NCBI GenBank assembly: GCA_003154115.1
Contig: PMCF01000237.1
Location: 1 to 42,267 of the forward strand
DNA from: Anaerolineae bacterium
GTDB taxonomy: Bacteria > Chloroflexota > Anaerolineae > Fen-1058
Direction of reading: 5' to 3'
Length of the DNA: 42,267 nt
Below, one piece after another: positions 24,544 through 33,216 of the stretch. The position numbers and the translations under genes are program-made. The number at the start of each line of letters is the position of its first letter. Positions within the stretch are counted from its first letter, which is position 1. The notes below the pieces were generated by a model. It ran no database searches, was not told the origin of the DNA, and saw only the letters and a program-made list of their open reading frames with translations.

Positions 24544-26649
24544 TCAATTGATCGGCCCATTCTGAAGCCGCTTAAACCATGCCCGGATTCTCGCGCGCCG
24601 GCCTGTGGGCCTTGCCTCCGGCGGCAACAGCGATCGACTGTACACACGCACGCGCTGCTTCCAGTCTTGACTGGCAAAGAAGCCCGTGCCTCGCTCATCG
24701 TGCCAGGCGACCGTGATCTCCACGAATTTTGCGCCGCGCTCGCGCAGGATATTTGTCAGGTGATCGATCAACTCGCTGCCGAGGTAGCGCCGCCGCCATT
24801 GAGGATCGACATAGGTCGTGAGGATCTCGGTGACGCCGTCAGCTGCGATCCTCGCGGCAGTCGCACCGACGATGGCGGGAGTGCTGCGGGCACACACGAC
24901 CACGACTGACGGATCGTTCAACCACGTCGCCCAAGCGGTATCTTTGATCGCCAGCGCCGTTAAGCGATCGACATCGTCCAGCGTGGCGAGATCGATCTGC
25001 GGAGCCGCCACCGGAATGATCGGGCGGCCACGCAGCCGCAGCCATTTGATCGCTCCGGGAATGATGGGCAGCAACATTGCCGCGATCACGATCAAGCCAG
25101 ACAAGACGAAGTACGGATCGCTTGAGCGCAGCAAAGGCAGGGCGCCCAGTCCGGCGTTGTAAGCGAAGTGTGCCATGATCGTCGTGAACAGGCCAAAACG
25201 CAGGAAGAACAAGCCGCTGATGAGCACCGCTTCGATCGTCAATTCGATGCCGCGCAAGATAATGGGTTCGGTGACGTAGCCGGTGTGCGCAAAGGCCCAC
25301 AACATCCCGGGAATCAATAAGGCCAGCCAGCGCTTCTTGAAGGCGAGCAAGACCGCCGTAATGCCGATGAGCCGAAATAGCAATTCTTCCGTGGTCGCGG
25401 GAATGATGCCGCTCGCCAGCGGTCCCAGAAATGGAAACGGCGTCGCCACCGCATAACCGCCCGGCGCATCAAGCGGCGTCCAGCCGTTGAAGAACTTGAC
25501 GGCGATAAGGTAGAACAGGGTCACATAGCCAAAACCTACACCGCCCAGCATCAAGCCGCGCCAGCCATACAGCGACAGCCAGCGATCGCCGCGCGGCAGA
25601 ATCTTGTCCTGACGCGGCCAGCGCTGTTTAGCCAGAGCCGTGCCGCCCAGCCACAGGATGGCGACGAAGACGAAGTTGTACAGTGCGTTGAACAGAATGC
25701 CGACGATGTTACCCAGCCAGAACAACACGTAGTTGTTCGTGGTCGAGTAGCCGGTTTTGTAGAGCGGCAGAGTGTTCAGGCCGGACAGCAGTGAGATGCC
25801 GCCCACCAGCAGCGCCGGGATCAAGGCTGTGCGCCATTCAATCACGCCGCGCAGTGCGCCCAGGCCTAACGCTGCGAGGCCGATCGCGCCGAACAACGTA
25901 AAACCGGTGAAGAAAGCGGTGTTATTGATGTAGCCCGCCACATTGCGCTGGGCCGAGAAGTCGCGTTCGAACGCTTCCGGTACACGCAGCCAGGTCGTGT
26001 AATTGCCCACCCGATCGCCCTGCACGCTGATCGCGCGGCGCAGATCGCCGTCGCCGAGGGCGAAGTCGCGGCGCTTCCATTCGAAGCGATGATCGATCCG
26101 TCCGCCCGGCTGTTCCTGTGATGAGGCCGAGGTCAACTCCAGATCGTTCAGGTTCAACTGCCGATCGGCTGTCAGATATTTTTCGGCAATCGCGCGCGCC
26201 GCGTTTTGTTCGAGCGCGGCGCCGGGCGCGGTTTCCGAAATCGTGTGCGAGAAGCCAATCACTTCCCCGTCGGGCATCAGTTCGAGCGAGAATTCTTCCT
26301 GCTGCTGCGGTTTGAACCAGCGGGCTTTCCACGTCCAGATGGGCAGGCGTTCGGCCTTCACCAACCGATTGGTCTCCGCCACTCCCAGCGTGCGCTGCAA
26401 GTAGACGGATGACCACCAGTTTTGATTGAAGTCCACGACCGATTCGTAAGCGGCGACATCGTAGCCTTGCGATTTCAGGTAATTATTGGCCTGCTGCGCG
26501 ATCTGATCGCGCGAGAGCGTCAGATCGATCGCTGCGTCGGGAAAGGCTTCGTTATACAATGCTAGAAACAGCACGATGCCCAGGATACCGGCGAGTGTGA
26601 GCAGCACATCGAAACGGCGCGAGGCGAGACGTTGCATAGTGGAAGTCAT
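24544..26649 (-). CDS. CPBP-family intramembrane protease fused to a GNAT-like acetyltransferase domain
   Basis: 701 residues from ATG 26649 (an upstream TTG is less likely). A first helix (about 12-32) is followed by an extracytoplasmic domain of about 200 residues, then many membrane helices. The CPBP/Abi glutamic protease motifs are EELLFR (E421, E422, R426), FAHTG and HFAYNA. After residue about 560 a soluble domain resembles GNAT acetyltransferases: AIVGATAARIAADGVTEI, then VDPQWRRRYLGSELIDHLTN as acetyl-CoA loop, ending with FFASQDWKQRV. CPBP proteases cut membrane-anchored substrates such as CAAX-type or bacteriocin-related ones. What the GNAT part modifies is unknown. Confidence 0.82.
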   Translation of the reverse strand: MTSTMQRLASRRFDVLLTLAGILGIVLFLALYNEAFPDAAIDLTLSRDQIAQQANNYLKSQGYDVAAYESVVDFNQNWWSSVYLQRTLGVAETNRLVKAERLPIWTWKARWFKPQQQEEFSLELMPDGEVIGFSHTISETAPGAALEQNAARAIAEKYLTADRQLNLNDLELTSASSQEQPGGRIDHRFEWKRRDFALGDGDLRRAISVQGDRVGNYTTWLRVPEAFERDFSAQRNVAGYINNTAFFTGFTLFGAIGLAALGLGALRGVIEWRTALIPALLVGGISLLSGLNTLPLYKTGYSTTNNYVLFWLGNIVGILFNALYNFVFVAILWLGGTALAKQRWPRQDKILPRGDRWLSLYGWRGLMLGGVGFGYVTLFYLIAVKFFNGWTPLDAPGGYAVATPFPFLGPLASGIIPATTEELLFRLIGITAVLLAFKKRWLALLIPGMLWAFAHTGYVTEPIILRGIELTIEAVLISGLFFLRFGLFTTIMAHFAYNAGLGALPLLRSSDPYFVLSGLIVIAAMLLPIIPGAIKWLRLRGRPIIPVAAPQIDLATLDDVDRLTALAIKDTAWATWLNDPSVVVVCARSTPAIVGATAARIAADGVTEILTTYVDPQWRRRYLGSELIDHLTNILRERGAKFVEITVAWHDERGTGFFASQDWKQRVRVYSRSLLPPEARPTGRRARIRAWFKRLQNGPIN

Positions 26650-26749
26650 GGCGCAGTCCTGTGGGAAGAGGTATAACGATTGTAGTGAAGATGCGCGGAA
26701 AAGCAAATGAATTGAGTAACGAGTAATGCGTAACGAGTAAAGGAAGCCG

Positions 26750-27811
26750 ATGAGCCAACATCATTCTGACGATCACGACGACCACGATCACAACCATGAC
26801 CACGAACATGCGGAATCAGGGCTCAAAGGCTGGCTGGGGCATCTCTTCAGTCCGCACGAGCACGGCCATTACGCCACCGCGCTCGATCCGGCGATGTCGA
26901 ATGCGCGCGGTATCTGGGCGGTAAAAATCTCGCTGGTCGTGCTGCTGCTCACGGCGGTGTTTCAACTGATCATCGTGGCGATTAGCGGGAGCGTGGCGCT
27001 GCTGGCCGATACGATTCACAATTTTTCCGATGCGCTAACGGCCATCCCCTTATGGATTGCTTTCACGTTGGCGCGTCGACCGCGCAACGATCGGTATACC
27101 TACGGCTACGGCCGCGCTGAAGATCTGGCCGGGGTGCTGATCGTCGTCATGATCTTTCTCAGCGCGCTGGAGGTCTTTCAGCAATCGATCGATAGACTCT
27201 TGCATCCGCAGCCTCTCAGCAATTTAGGCTGGGTGGCCGCGGCGGCCATTATCGGTTTTATCGGGAATGAAGCCGTCGCCACGCTGCGGACTCGCGTCGG
27301 GCGTGAAATCGGATCGGCAGCGCTGGTGGCCGATGGGCTGCACGCGCGTGCCGACGGCTTCACCTCGCTCGGCGTGCTCATCGGCGTGATCGGCGTGGCG
27401 CTCGGTTTTCCCTTGGCCGATCCATTGGTCGGATTGTTCATCGGAGTGGCGATCTTGATCGTGGTGTGGAATGCCGCGCGTGATATGTGGTACCGCTTGA
27501 TGGATGCGGTCGATCCCGCCGTCAGCCAATCGATCGCGCAGACGGCGGCGCAAGTGCCGGGCGTGCAGGCGGTGCATGACGTCACCATCCGCTGGCTGGG
27601 TCATCGCCAGCGCGCCGAGTTAAATGTGGATGTGCCGGGTGAATGGCCCACCACGCAGAGCCATCAGGTTGCCGAAGATGTGCGGCACGCCTTGTTTCAC
27701 GCGCAGCCCGCACTGGTGGAAGTGATGGTGCATATCGATCCTGAGGGCGATGCGTATCACGCTACTACGGCGCATCATCGGGAGGCGTCCCACGGGGAGG
27801 CTGCGCACTAA
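26750..27811 (+). CDS. Cation diffusion facilitator, zinc-type
   Basis: 353 residues. The N-terminus is a His/Asp-rich metal-catching tail (HHSDDHDDHDHNHDHEH) and the C-terminus has a second His-rich end. Six membrane helices lie between about 55 and 245. Helix 2 carries ADTIHNFSD and helix 5 ADGLHARAD, the two HxxxD pairs that form the tetrahedral zinc site. The cytoplasmic ferredoxin-like domain follows (VPGVQAVHDVTIRW). It exports Zn2+ (possibly Co2+/Cd2+) by proton antiport. AAAGGAAG precedes ATG 26750. The last 25 bases before and into the stop are repeated in inverted form at 29222-29246. Confidence 0.93.
   Translation: MSQHHSDDHDDHDHNHDHEHAESGLKGWLGHLFSPHEHGHYATALDPAMSNARGIWAVKISLVVLLLTAVFQLIIVAISGSVALLADTIHNFSDALTAIPLWIAFTLARRPRNDRYTYGYGRAEDLAGVLIVVMIFLSALEVFQQSIDRLLHPQPLSNLGWVAAAAIIGFIGNEAVATLRTRVGREIGSAALVADGLHARADGFTSLGVLIGVIGVALGFPLADPLVGLFIGVAILIVVWNAARDMWYRLMDAVDPAVSQSIAQTAAQVPGVQAVHDVTIRWLGHRQRAELNVDVPGEWPTTQSHQVAEDVRHALFHAQPALVEVMVHIDPEGDAYHATTAHHREASHGEAAH
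27785..27809 (+). repeat. 25-bp inverted repeat, left copy
   Basis: The bases 27785-27809 are the exact reverse complement of 29222-29246. The left copy covers the last codons of the CDF gene and the first bases of its stop; the two enclose the MFS gene. Confidence 0.85.
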
Positions 27812-27833
27812 AACGTAATGCGTGAAACGCAAT

Positions 27834-27967
27834 AGAAACCGGGTTTCCCCGTTCTGGGTGCAAAGAATGCAGCAGTGGAGAAACCCGGTTTCTGTCTTTT
27901 CACAATCGGGTGTAGAATCACGCCCGAATAAAAACCGGGTTTCTTTGTTCTCGGAGAAACTCGGTTT
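27834..27967. repeat. Cluster of AGAAACCGGGTTTCT palindromes
   Basis: Four copies or near copies occur at 27834-27847, 27878-27893, 27932-27944 and 27954-27967, arranged as two inverted pairs that can form two hairpins. They fill the CDF-MFS spacer together with TACGCATTACGC words. The extended frame upstream of the MFS gene is only this repeat. Confidence 0.75.
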
Positions 27968-28007
27968 TGCTTGTCTCTTACGCATTACGCAGTACTCATT
28001 ACGATTC

Positions 28008-29174
28008 ATGTCCATCACCAAACGCAACCTTTCCATTCTTCGTTCCTACTACTTCCTGTTAGGCGTCGGCGGCGGGTTTCTTTCGCCGTTTCTGGCGCTG
28101 TTCTTCAAACAGCAGGGCCTCAGCGGCACGCAGATCGGCTTGCTCTCCACGTTCGCCGGACTGGCCGCATTAATCGCCGCGCCGATCTGGGGACGCCTTA
28201 GCGATGCCGCTTCCAAACCGCGCCGTCTGTTGCAGTTCGAATTGTTGGCTTCAGCCTGCTTGATGCTGGTACTCAGCCAGCAAGCCGCGTTCGGATTGAT
28301 CGCCGTCATCGTCGTGCTGGATGCATTTCTGAATGCGGGCTCATCGCCCAGCAGTGATGCGTTAGCGCTGGCCGTGTTGAGCAAGGTCCAATCGGGGTTT
28401 GGCAGCGTGCGCTTGTTCGCCTCGTTGGGCTGGGCTATCACGGCCTTTGTCAGCGGCTGGTTGAGTGAACGCTTCGGTTTGATCGTCGCGTTTGTTGGAT
28501 ACGCCATCGGCTACATTAGCGGTTCCGGTTCGGTGGGCTTGATCCGGCTATCGTCCAAAAACACTGCGACACAAACCGGCGAACGCCCCAAGCGCAGTCT
28601 GCGCCAGTCGACGCGCCTGGTGTTGAGCGATCCCCGCCTGCGCAGATTGGCGCTGGCGCTGGGTATCTTCCTCTTTATGATGTACGGCTTGCGTTCGTTC
28701 GAGGGCCTATACTTGAAGCAGCTGGGCGCGGGCGAAGCGATTGTAGGCTTGATGAGCACCATCGGCGCGACGATCGAACTGCCGGGGATGTTGTGGGCCG
28801 ATCGGTTGGTGCGGCGTTACGGCGCTGTGCGCCTGTTGCGTTATTCGTTTCTGCTGGAAGCGGTGCGCTTGACGGGCGTGCTGCTCGTGCCGTCGGTGCC
28901 GACGCTGGTCATCATGCGCGTGGTGGGTGGTTTCTCGTTCAGCTGGTACGTCGTCGCCGTGTTCACCTTCATCATCGAGGCCGCGCCCGAGCGGCAAGTG
29001 ACCACGACACTGGCCTTGTTCAACGTGACGCTGGCTTCGTTCATCCGCATGATCGCCGCGCCGATCAGCGGGTTCATCTTTGATCAAGTCGGCGGCTACT
29101 GGCTGTACGCGCTGGGCGCGATCGGATCGCTGGTGGCGTGGGTGGTCATGAAAACGCTGAAGAGTGAAAAGTGA
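28008..29174 (+). CDS. Major facilitator superfamily transporter
   Basis: 388 residues, 12 predicted helices. The helix 2-3 loop has the MFS signature in GLAALIAAPIWGRLSDAASKPRR (G-x-L-x-D with following basic residues), repeated more weakly in the second half (LWADRLVRRYGAVRLL). The family resembles MFS_1/LacY-like permeases; the substrate cannot be read from sequence. ATG 28008 is used because the upstream open frame to 27822 is hairpin repeat DNA. The gene is enclosed by a 25-bp inverted repeat. Confidence 0.85.
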   Translation: MSITKRNLSILRSYYFLLGVGGGFLSPFLALFFKQQGLSGTQIGLLSTFAGLAALIAAPIWGRLSDAASKPRRLLQFELLASACLMLVLSQQAAFGLIAVIVVLDAFLNAGSSPSSDALALAVLSKVQSGFGSVRLFASLGWAITAFVSGWLSERFGLIVAFVGYAIGYISGSGSVGLIRLSSKNTATQTGERPKRSLRQSTRLVLSDPRLRRLALALGIFLFMMYGLRSFEGLYLKQLGAGEAIVGLMSTIGATIELPGMLWADRLVRRYGAVRLLRYSFLLEAVRLTGVLLVPSVPTLVIMRVVGGFSFSWYVVAVFTFIIEAAPERQVTTTLALFNVTLASFIRMIAAPISGFIFDQVGGYWLYALGAIGSLVAWVVMKTLKSEK

Positions 29175-29221
29175 CGAGTGAAAAAGGCCAATCTCCTGAA
29201 GCCCGTCGCGCTTGACGCATC

Positions 29222-29246
29222 AGTGCGCAGCCTCCCCGTGGGACGC
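29222..29246 (-). repeat. 25-bp inverted repeat, right copy, flanked by GACGCATCAG direct repeats
   Basis: This is the exact reverse complement of 27785-27809. The sequence GACGCATCAG occurs at 29214-29223 and again at 29242-29251, bracketing an 18-base core. The right direct repeat includes the stop of the adenosyltransferase gene. Confidence 0.8.
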
Positions 29247-29247
29247 A

Positions 29248-29811
29248 TCAGATTCTCGAATTCCACAACGCTTCCGGCCCGTCATGCTGCTGATTCTCGT
29301 AGCGCGCCATCATAAACAGCAGATCCGATAAGCGATTGAGATACGGCATCACCAGTCCTCCGATCGGCTCTTCGCGCGCCAGGGTGAGCACATCACGTTC
29401 GGCGCGGCGGCAGGTGGTGCGCGCCACGTGCAAGTGCGCGGCCCCGATCGATCCGCCGGGCAGGATGAAGTTTTTCAACGACCCGGTGGCTTCAATCAAC
29501 TCGTCAATCCACTGCTCCAACTGGGCCACGTGCCGCTCCTCGATCTGCGGCAGCCGGTAGGCGCGCTTGTCTTCTTCGCGGAACGCCAGATCTGACCCGA
29601 GGTGGAACAATTCGTTCTGAATGACGGGCAGCATTTCCATCAGGCGCGAGCTGAGGCCGTGCGCCACTGCTACGCCGATGACGGAGTTGAGCTCGTCGAC
29701 GGTGCCATACGCAGCGACGCGCGCCGAATCCTTGGGCACGCGCTGCCCGCCGCCCAGTGAGGTCTCACCGTCATCGCCTTTGCGCGTATAGATGCTGGTC
29801 AAACGTGGCAT
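29248..29811 (-). CDS. PduO-type cob(I)alamin adenosyltransferase
   Basis: 187 residues. The ATP-binding start [20 protein letters not shown] and the later block [11 protein letters not shown]-like ([15 protein letters not shown]) with [14 protein letters not shown] are diagnostic of the PduO/MMAB family. It transfers the adenosyl group of ATP to cob(I)alamin to make coenzyme B12. ATG 29811 gives the family's normal N-terminus; upstream codons are an ACACAGATT word repeat. It is the last gene of the cobalamin uptake unit, about 205 bases after btuD, and is probably under the same riboswitch unless the spacer hairpin ends transcription. Confidence 0.93.
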   Translation of the reverse strand: MPRLTSIYTRKGDDGETSLGGGQRVPKDSARVAAYGTVDELNSVIGVAVAHGLSSRLMEMLPVIQNELFHLGSDLAFREEDKRAYRLPQIEERHVAQLEQWIDELIEATGSLKNFILPGGSIGAAHLHVARTTCRRAERDVLTLAREEPIGGLVMPYLNRLSDLLFMMARYENQQHDGPEALWNSRI

Positions 29812-29827
29812 GTCTGAATCCTGTTTG

Positions 29828-29900
29828 GACACAGATGAACACAGATTCACATCGATAATTCAAAATCTGCGTAAATCCGTGTAATCCGTGTCCTAGATCG
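29828..29900. repeat. ACACAGATT / AATCCGTGT word repeat
   Basis: The words GACACAGATGAACACAGATT and CGTAAATCCGTGTAATCCGTG lie on either side of a short AT-rich loop. Related words (ACGAATTCACACGAA, GATTCGTGTGAATTCGTGG) occur at 37330-37375, 37577-37603 and 39401-39427. Confidence 0.6.
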
Positions 29901-29929
29901 GTTCCCGTTTTGATTTACGCCACTGCTCC

Positions 29930-29951
29930 CGCTGGATGGTCACATCCAGCG
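29930..29951. repeat. GCTGGATG palindrome, copy 1
   Basis: CGCTGGATGGTCACATCCAGCG is a hairpin in the spacer between the adenosyltransferase gene and btuD. An almost identical unit lies at 37450-37469. The rest of 29901-30016 shows GC-rich hairpins and no gene. Confidence 0.6.
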
Positions 29952-30016
29952 GCTAAACAGCGGATGTAACCACGCGCAGCGGACTGCGAGCGTAAATCAT
30001 TTAGGAATTCGCTCTA

Positions 30017-30790
30017 CTACCGGTGTCCCGCGTGGACGAGCGGTGCGCCGTGCGCGGGATGTTCGTACACGGTGATGCGCAAGCCGTACGCGGGACTCAA
30101 ATTTCCTTCGGTCAACACTTCTTCCGGCGTACCAATCGCGACGATGCTGGCATTGGACAACAAAGCCACGCGATCGGCGTACTGCGCGGCCAGATTCAAA
30201 TCGTGCAGCGCGATCAAAATCGCATATTTCTCATCATGCGCCAGATCGCAGACCAGACTCAACACACCCGCTTGGTGCTTCAGATCGAGATGCGCGGTCG
30301 GTTCGTCCAGCAACAACGTGCGGGCCGACTGTGCCAGCGCGCGCGCGATCATGACTCGCTGCTGTTCGCCGCCTGACAATTCGCCGATCGGCCGATCGGC
30401 CAGCTCACGCGTGCAGGTGCGATCCAACGCTGCCCACACGGCCGATCGATCTTTCTCGCCCTCGCGGCCCAGCCAGCCGAGGTAGGGCGTGCGGCCCATC
30501 AACACGGTATCGAACACCGTGAATAATTCCGGTAGGCGCACGGCTTGTGGTACGACGGCGATTAAGCGGGCGCGTTGCTCGATCGGGAGTTTACGGAGAT
30601 CGTGTCCATCGATCAAGATGCGCCCCCCGATCCGTCTGAGGTTGCCGCTGCACGCGTGGATCAACGTCGATTTGCCCACGCCATTCGGGCCGATCAACGC
30701 CAGCACTTCGCCCGACTTCACGTCGAGCGAAATGTTACGCAGCACCGTGCGTGCTTCATAACGGATAGTGACATCTTCGATTGATAACAT
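30017..30790 (-). CDS. btuD: Cobalamin ABC transporter ATP-binding protein
   Basis: 257 residues. Walker A is GPNGVGKST at 34-42, the signature is LSGGEQQRVMIARAL and Walker B is TLLLDEPTAHLDL, with the switch His in ALHDLNLAAQY; this is the FecE/BtuD/HmuV branch. It powers import of vitamin B12 (or a related corrinoid) through BtuC. ATG 30790 is the correct start; an open frame extends 180 codons upstream but that is antisense-free shadow of btuC in another frame. The C-terminal tail is a little longer than usual. Confidence 0.92.
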   Translation of the reverse strand: MLSIEDVTIRYEARTVLRNISLDVKSGEVLALIGPNGVGKSTLIHACSGNLRRIGGRILIDGHDLRKLPIEQRARLIAVVPQAVRLPELFTVFDTVLMGRTPYLGWLGREGEKDRSAVWAALDRTCTRELADRPIGELSGGEQQRVMIARALAQSARTLLLDEPTAHLDLKHQAGVLSLVCDLAHDEKYAILIALHDLNLAAQYADRVALLSNASIVAIGTPEEVLTEGNLSPAYGLRITVYEHPAHGAPLVHAGHR

Positions 30791-30799
30791 GGCTCTTTG

Positions 30800-30862
30800 A
30801 AATGCGGAACTCGGAATGCGGAATACGCCGGTATCCTTCCGAACTCCGCATTCCAAATTCCG
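30800..30862. repeat. GGAATGCGGA inverted word repeat between btuD and btuC
   Basis: The words CGGAACTCGGAATGCGGAAT and TTCCGAACTCCGCATTCC face each other across a short loop, filling the 74-base gap between two operon genes. Confidence 0.55.
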
Positions 30863-30864
30863 AC

Positions 30865-31995
30865 TTACCAGAACGTCTGCCGCTTGGTGCGGCGCAGCAG
30901 CCACAAAAAGAACGGCGCGCCGAACATGGCCGTTACCACGCCCAACGGCACTTCTTGCGGTGCGATGATGGTGCGCGCCAGAATATCGGCCAGCAGCAGC
31001 AGCGCTGCGCCCGCGATGATCGATAACGGGATCAACCGCCGGTAATCGCCGCCCCATAGCAAGCGTACCACATGCGGCACGGCGAGTCCTACAAAGCCGA
31101 TGATGCCGGCGTAGGCCACGGCCGCCGCAGTCGTGAGCGACGCTGCGATGACGACGATCAGCTTCACCCGATCGACGTGCAGGCCCAGCTGCTGCGCTTG
31201 ATCGTCGCCAAATTGCAGCACGTTTAGCGCGCGTCCCATCAAAGCGAGCGCAATCAGTCCGATGATAATGTAAGGCAGGATGGCGATGACGGGCATCCAG
31301 CCGCCAAAGGCGAAGCCTCCCAACATCCACGAGATGGCACGGCGCAGTTCCGCCTGCGAACTCAGCATCAAGAACGTGGTGATCGCCGTGGTGAATGAGC
31401 CGATCGCCACACCGGCCAATATCAATGTGAAGACGGGTGTGGCGCGGCCCACACGCGCCAGACCATAGACCACCCCCACGGTGATCAGCGCCCCGACAAA
31501 CGCCGCGATCGGAATGACCAGCGCGCCGAGGATCGTGGCGGGCCAGTGCAGCGCCATCGCGATCACGGCACCTAGCCCTGCGCCCGAGGCCACACCGATG
31601 ATGTACGGATCGGCCAGCGGGTTGCGGAACAGTCCCTGATATGCCGCGCCACTGCCGCTCAACGCCGCGCCCGCCAGCAGAATCAACACCGTACGCGGCA
31701 GGCGGATGTCAAACAAGATCGTCTCGAAGGTAGCGGGCCACGTGGGCGTAATGTGCAAGAAAGGCAAGCGCGAGGCGATGATGCGCGCCACTTCGAACGG
31801 ATGGATCGCCACCGCGCCGATGGCCGCGCTGAGCAAGATCGCGGCGATCAGTAAGAGGAAGCACCAGACAAACGGAGACAGAGGGAGGGAGCGACGGAGG
31901 GAGGGAGAGACGGAGGGATAGGGAGACGGAGAGTTGTCCTCTCTCTGTCCCTCATTCCCCTTGTCCCTCAATCCCTCATTCCCTCTGTCGCTCAT
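30865..31995 (-). CDS. btuC: Cobalamin ABC transporter permease (FecCD family)
   Basis: 376 residues, about 10 membrane helices. The family motifs RLPRTVLILLAGAALSGSGA, then FRNPLADPYIIGVASGAGLG and GFVGLAVPHVVRLLWG (coupling helix) are clear. Compared with usual BtuC proteins the N-terminus carries about 40 extra polar residues (SDRGNEGLRDKGNEGQRED...PSLRRSLPLSP) before helix 1; they are encoded by a GAGGGA-type word repeat. The start at 31995 follows GAAGGA and lies 13 bases after btuF, so the extension is probably translated. Confidence 0.9.
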   Translation of the reverse strand: MSDRGNEGLRDKGNEGQREDNSPSPYPSVSPSLRRSLPLSPFVWCFLLLIAAILLSAAIGAVAIHPFEVARIIASRLPFLHITPTWPATFETILFDIRLPRTVLILLAGAALSGSGAAYQGLFRNPLADPYIIGVASGAGLGAVIAMALHWPATILGALVIPIAAFVGALITVGVVYGLARVGRATPVFTLILAGVAIGSFTTAITTFLMLSSQAELRRAISWMLGGFAFGGWMPVIAILPYIIIGLIALALMGRALNVLQFGDDQAQQLGLHVDRVKLIVVIAASLTTAAAVAYAGIIGFVGLAVPHVVRLLWGGDYRRLIPLSIIAGAALLLLADILARTIIAPQEVPLGVVTAMFGAPFFLWLLRRTKRQTFW

Positions 31996-32000
31996 TCGTT
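31873..32000. repeat. GGGA/TCCC word repeat at the start of btuC
   Basis: Runs of GAGGGAGGGAG and GGAGACGGAG (31873-31935) are followed by TCCCTCATTCCC-type words (31945-31995) of opposite polarity. The whole stretch is open in the btuC frame and forms its first ~40 codons. Confidence 0.65.
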
Positions 32001-32008
32001 CATTCCTT

Positions 32009-33028
32009 CTACTTGAACAGTTCAGGATGCAACAACTTCGCCATCTGCTCCAGCCCGTCGATCAAACGCGGGCCGGGACGGCTGATCAGGTTATCGTCGA
32101 ATGCGAAGATTTGTTTGCTCTTGACCGCGTCGAGCGCGTTCCAGCCGGGGCGCTGCGCCACCGCTTCGGCCGTCACGCCATACAACGCATCACCCAGCAC
32201 GATGAGGTTGGGATTCTGCTTGACCAATTCTTCCGAACTGATCTGCGCGAACGCGCCTTTCAATTCCGCGCCGATGTTCTTGCCGCCCGCCAGGCCGATC
32301 ACCAAATCAATGAAGGTGCCGGGGCCGCTGGTGTACGGCTTGGTCGGATCGGTGGCATCGATCTCGTAGAACACGGTGGGCGCATCTTTGGCCGCCGCCA
32401 ATTTCTTGACCACTGAATCATACCGCGCTTTCAGCGATTCGTTCAACTTCGCCGCCTCGGCCGATCGGCCCGTCAACTTTCCCACGGTTTCCAGATTGGC
32501 GTAGAGATCATCAAACGCCTTGGGGTTTTGCAGATAGTAGACGGTGAGTTTCAAATCCTCCAGCGCCTTCACCTGTTCCGGGCTGTTGATCTCGGCCGCC
32601 AGGATCAGATCGGGCTTGAGGGCGACAATCGCTTCGGTGTTGATCTTCTGGAAGACCGATCCGATGCTGGTGACGTTCTTCGCTTCCGCCGGATAATCGG
32701 ACAATTCTTCACGCCCGACGACTTGCTTCCCGGCGCCGAGCGCGAAGAGAATCTCGGTGTTGGACGGCGCGATCGAGACAATGCGCTGGGCGGGCGCGGC
32801 CAACTCGATCGATCGTCCCAGTCCATCGGTGAGTTTAATTGGCTCTGGGGCAGGCGTCGCCGTTGGGGCGGGTGGCTCGGTCGGGGCGACCGTAGGCGCA
32901 ATGGTCGGCGCTTGAGTCGGAGCCTGGGTCGGCGACGTAGTCGCAGTCGGCCTGGGGGTAGCCGCCGGGCTGCAGGCGCTCAGCATGATCGTGATCAGCA
33001 ACAGTAGAGACAGCAATTTGCGAGACAT
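32009..33028 (-). CDS. btuF: Cobalamin-binding lipoprotein of the ABC importer
   Basis: 339 residues. It has a lipoprotein signal (MSRKLLSLLLLITIMLSAC, lipobox LSAC), a Thr/Pro/Ala-rich linker to about residue 62 and a class III substrate-binding domain (LTDGLGRSIELAAPAQRIVSIAPSNTEILFALGA). The order riboswitch-F-C-D and the adenosyltransferase at the end indicate a corrinoid substrate. The start at 33028 has AGGAGA 7 bases upstream; an open frame further upstream runs over the terminator and is not used. Lipid anchoring instead of a free periplasmic protein fits a monoderm cell. Confidence 0.92.
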   Translation of the reverse strand: MSRKLLSLLLLITIMLSACSPAATPRPTATTSPTQAPTQAPTIAPTVAPTEPPAPTATPAPEPIKLTDGLGRSIELAAPAQRIVSIAPSNTEILFALGAGKQVVGREELSDYPAEAKNVTSIGSVFQKINTEAIVALKPDLILAAEINSPEQVKALEDLKLTVYYLQNPKAFDDLYANLETVGKLTGRSAEAAKLNESLKARYDSVVKKLAAAKDAPTVFYEIDATDPTKPYTSGPGTFIDLVIGLAGGKNIGAELKGAFAQISSEELVKQNPNLIVLGDALYGVTAEAVAQRPGWNALDAVKSKQIFAFDDNLISRPGPRLIDGLEQMAKLLHPELFK

Positions 33029-33153
33029 CGTTTCTTTCTCCTGAGGAAGCATGATTTTGAATAGCCGCTCAAGCCGCCGTCCTCGGCGGCATTTCTCTTG
33101 ACGGACTCGCGCCGGGGACGGCGCGGCGAGCGAGTATTGCGATTTTGAAACGA

Positions 33154-33183
33154 AAAGCCCCTTGTCGCAAAACAAAGGGCTTT
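33154..33183 (-). terminator. Expression-platform terminator of the cobalamin riboswitch
   Basis: On the minus strand AAAGCCCTT pairs with AAGGGGCTTT and is followed by TTCGTTTC. It lies after the B12 aptamer and before btuF, where a switch terminator is expected. Two further GC hairpins lie at 33072-33123. Confidence 0.7.
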
Positions 33184-33216
33184 AGATCGATCAACTGGTA
33201 CAATCAGGCCAGTGGC

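Noticed and set aside
24265-24565. Small frames on both strands upstream of the pilin gene
   Set aside because: They are made by the 83-bp inverted repeat, which reads similarly on both strands.
30791-31330. N-terminal extension of btuD by 180 codons
   Set aside because: It overlaps btuC on the same strand in another frame; the family start is at 30790.
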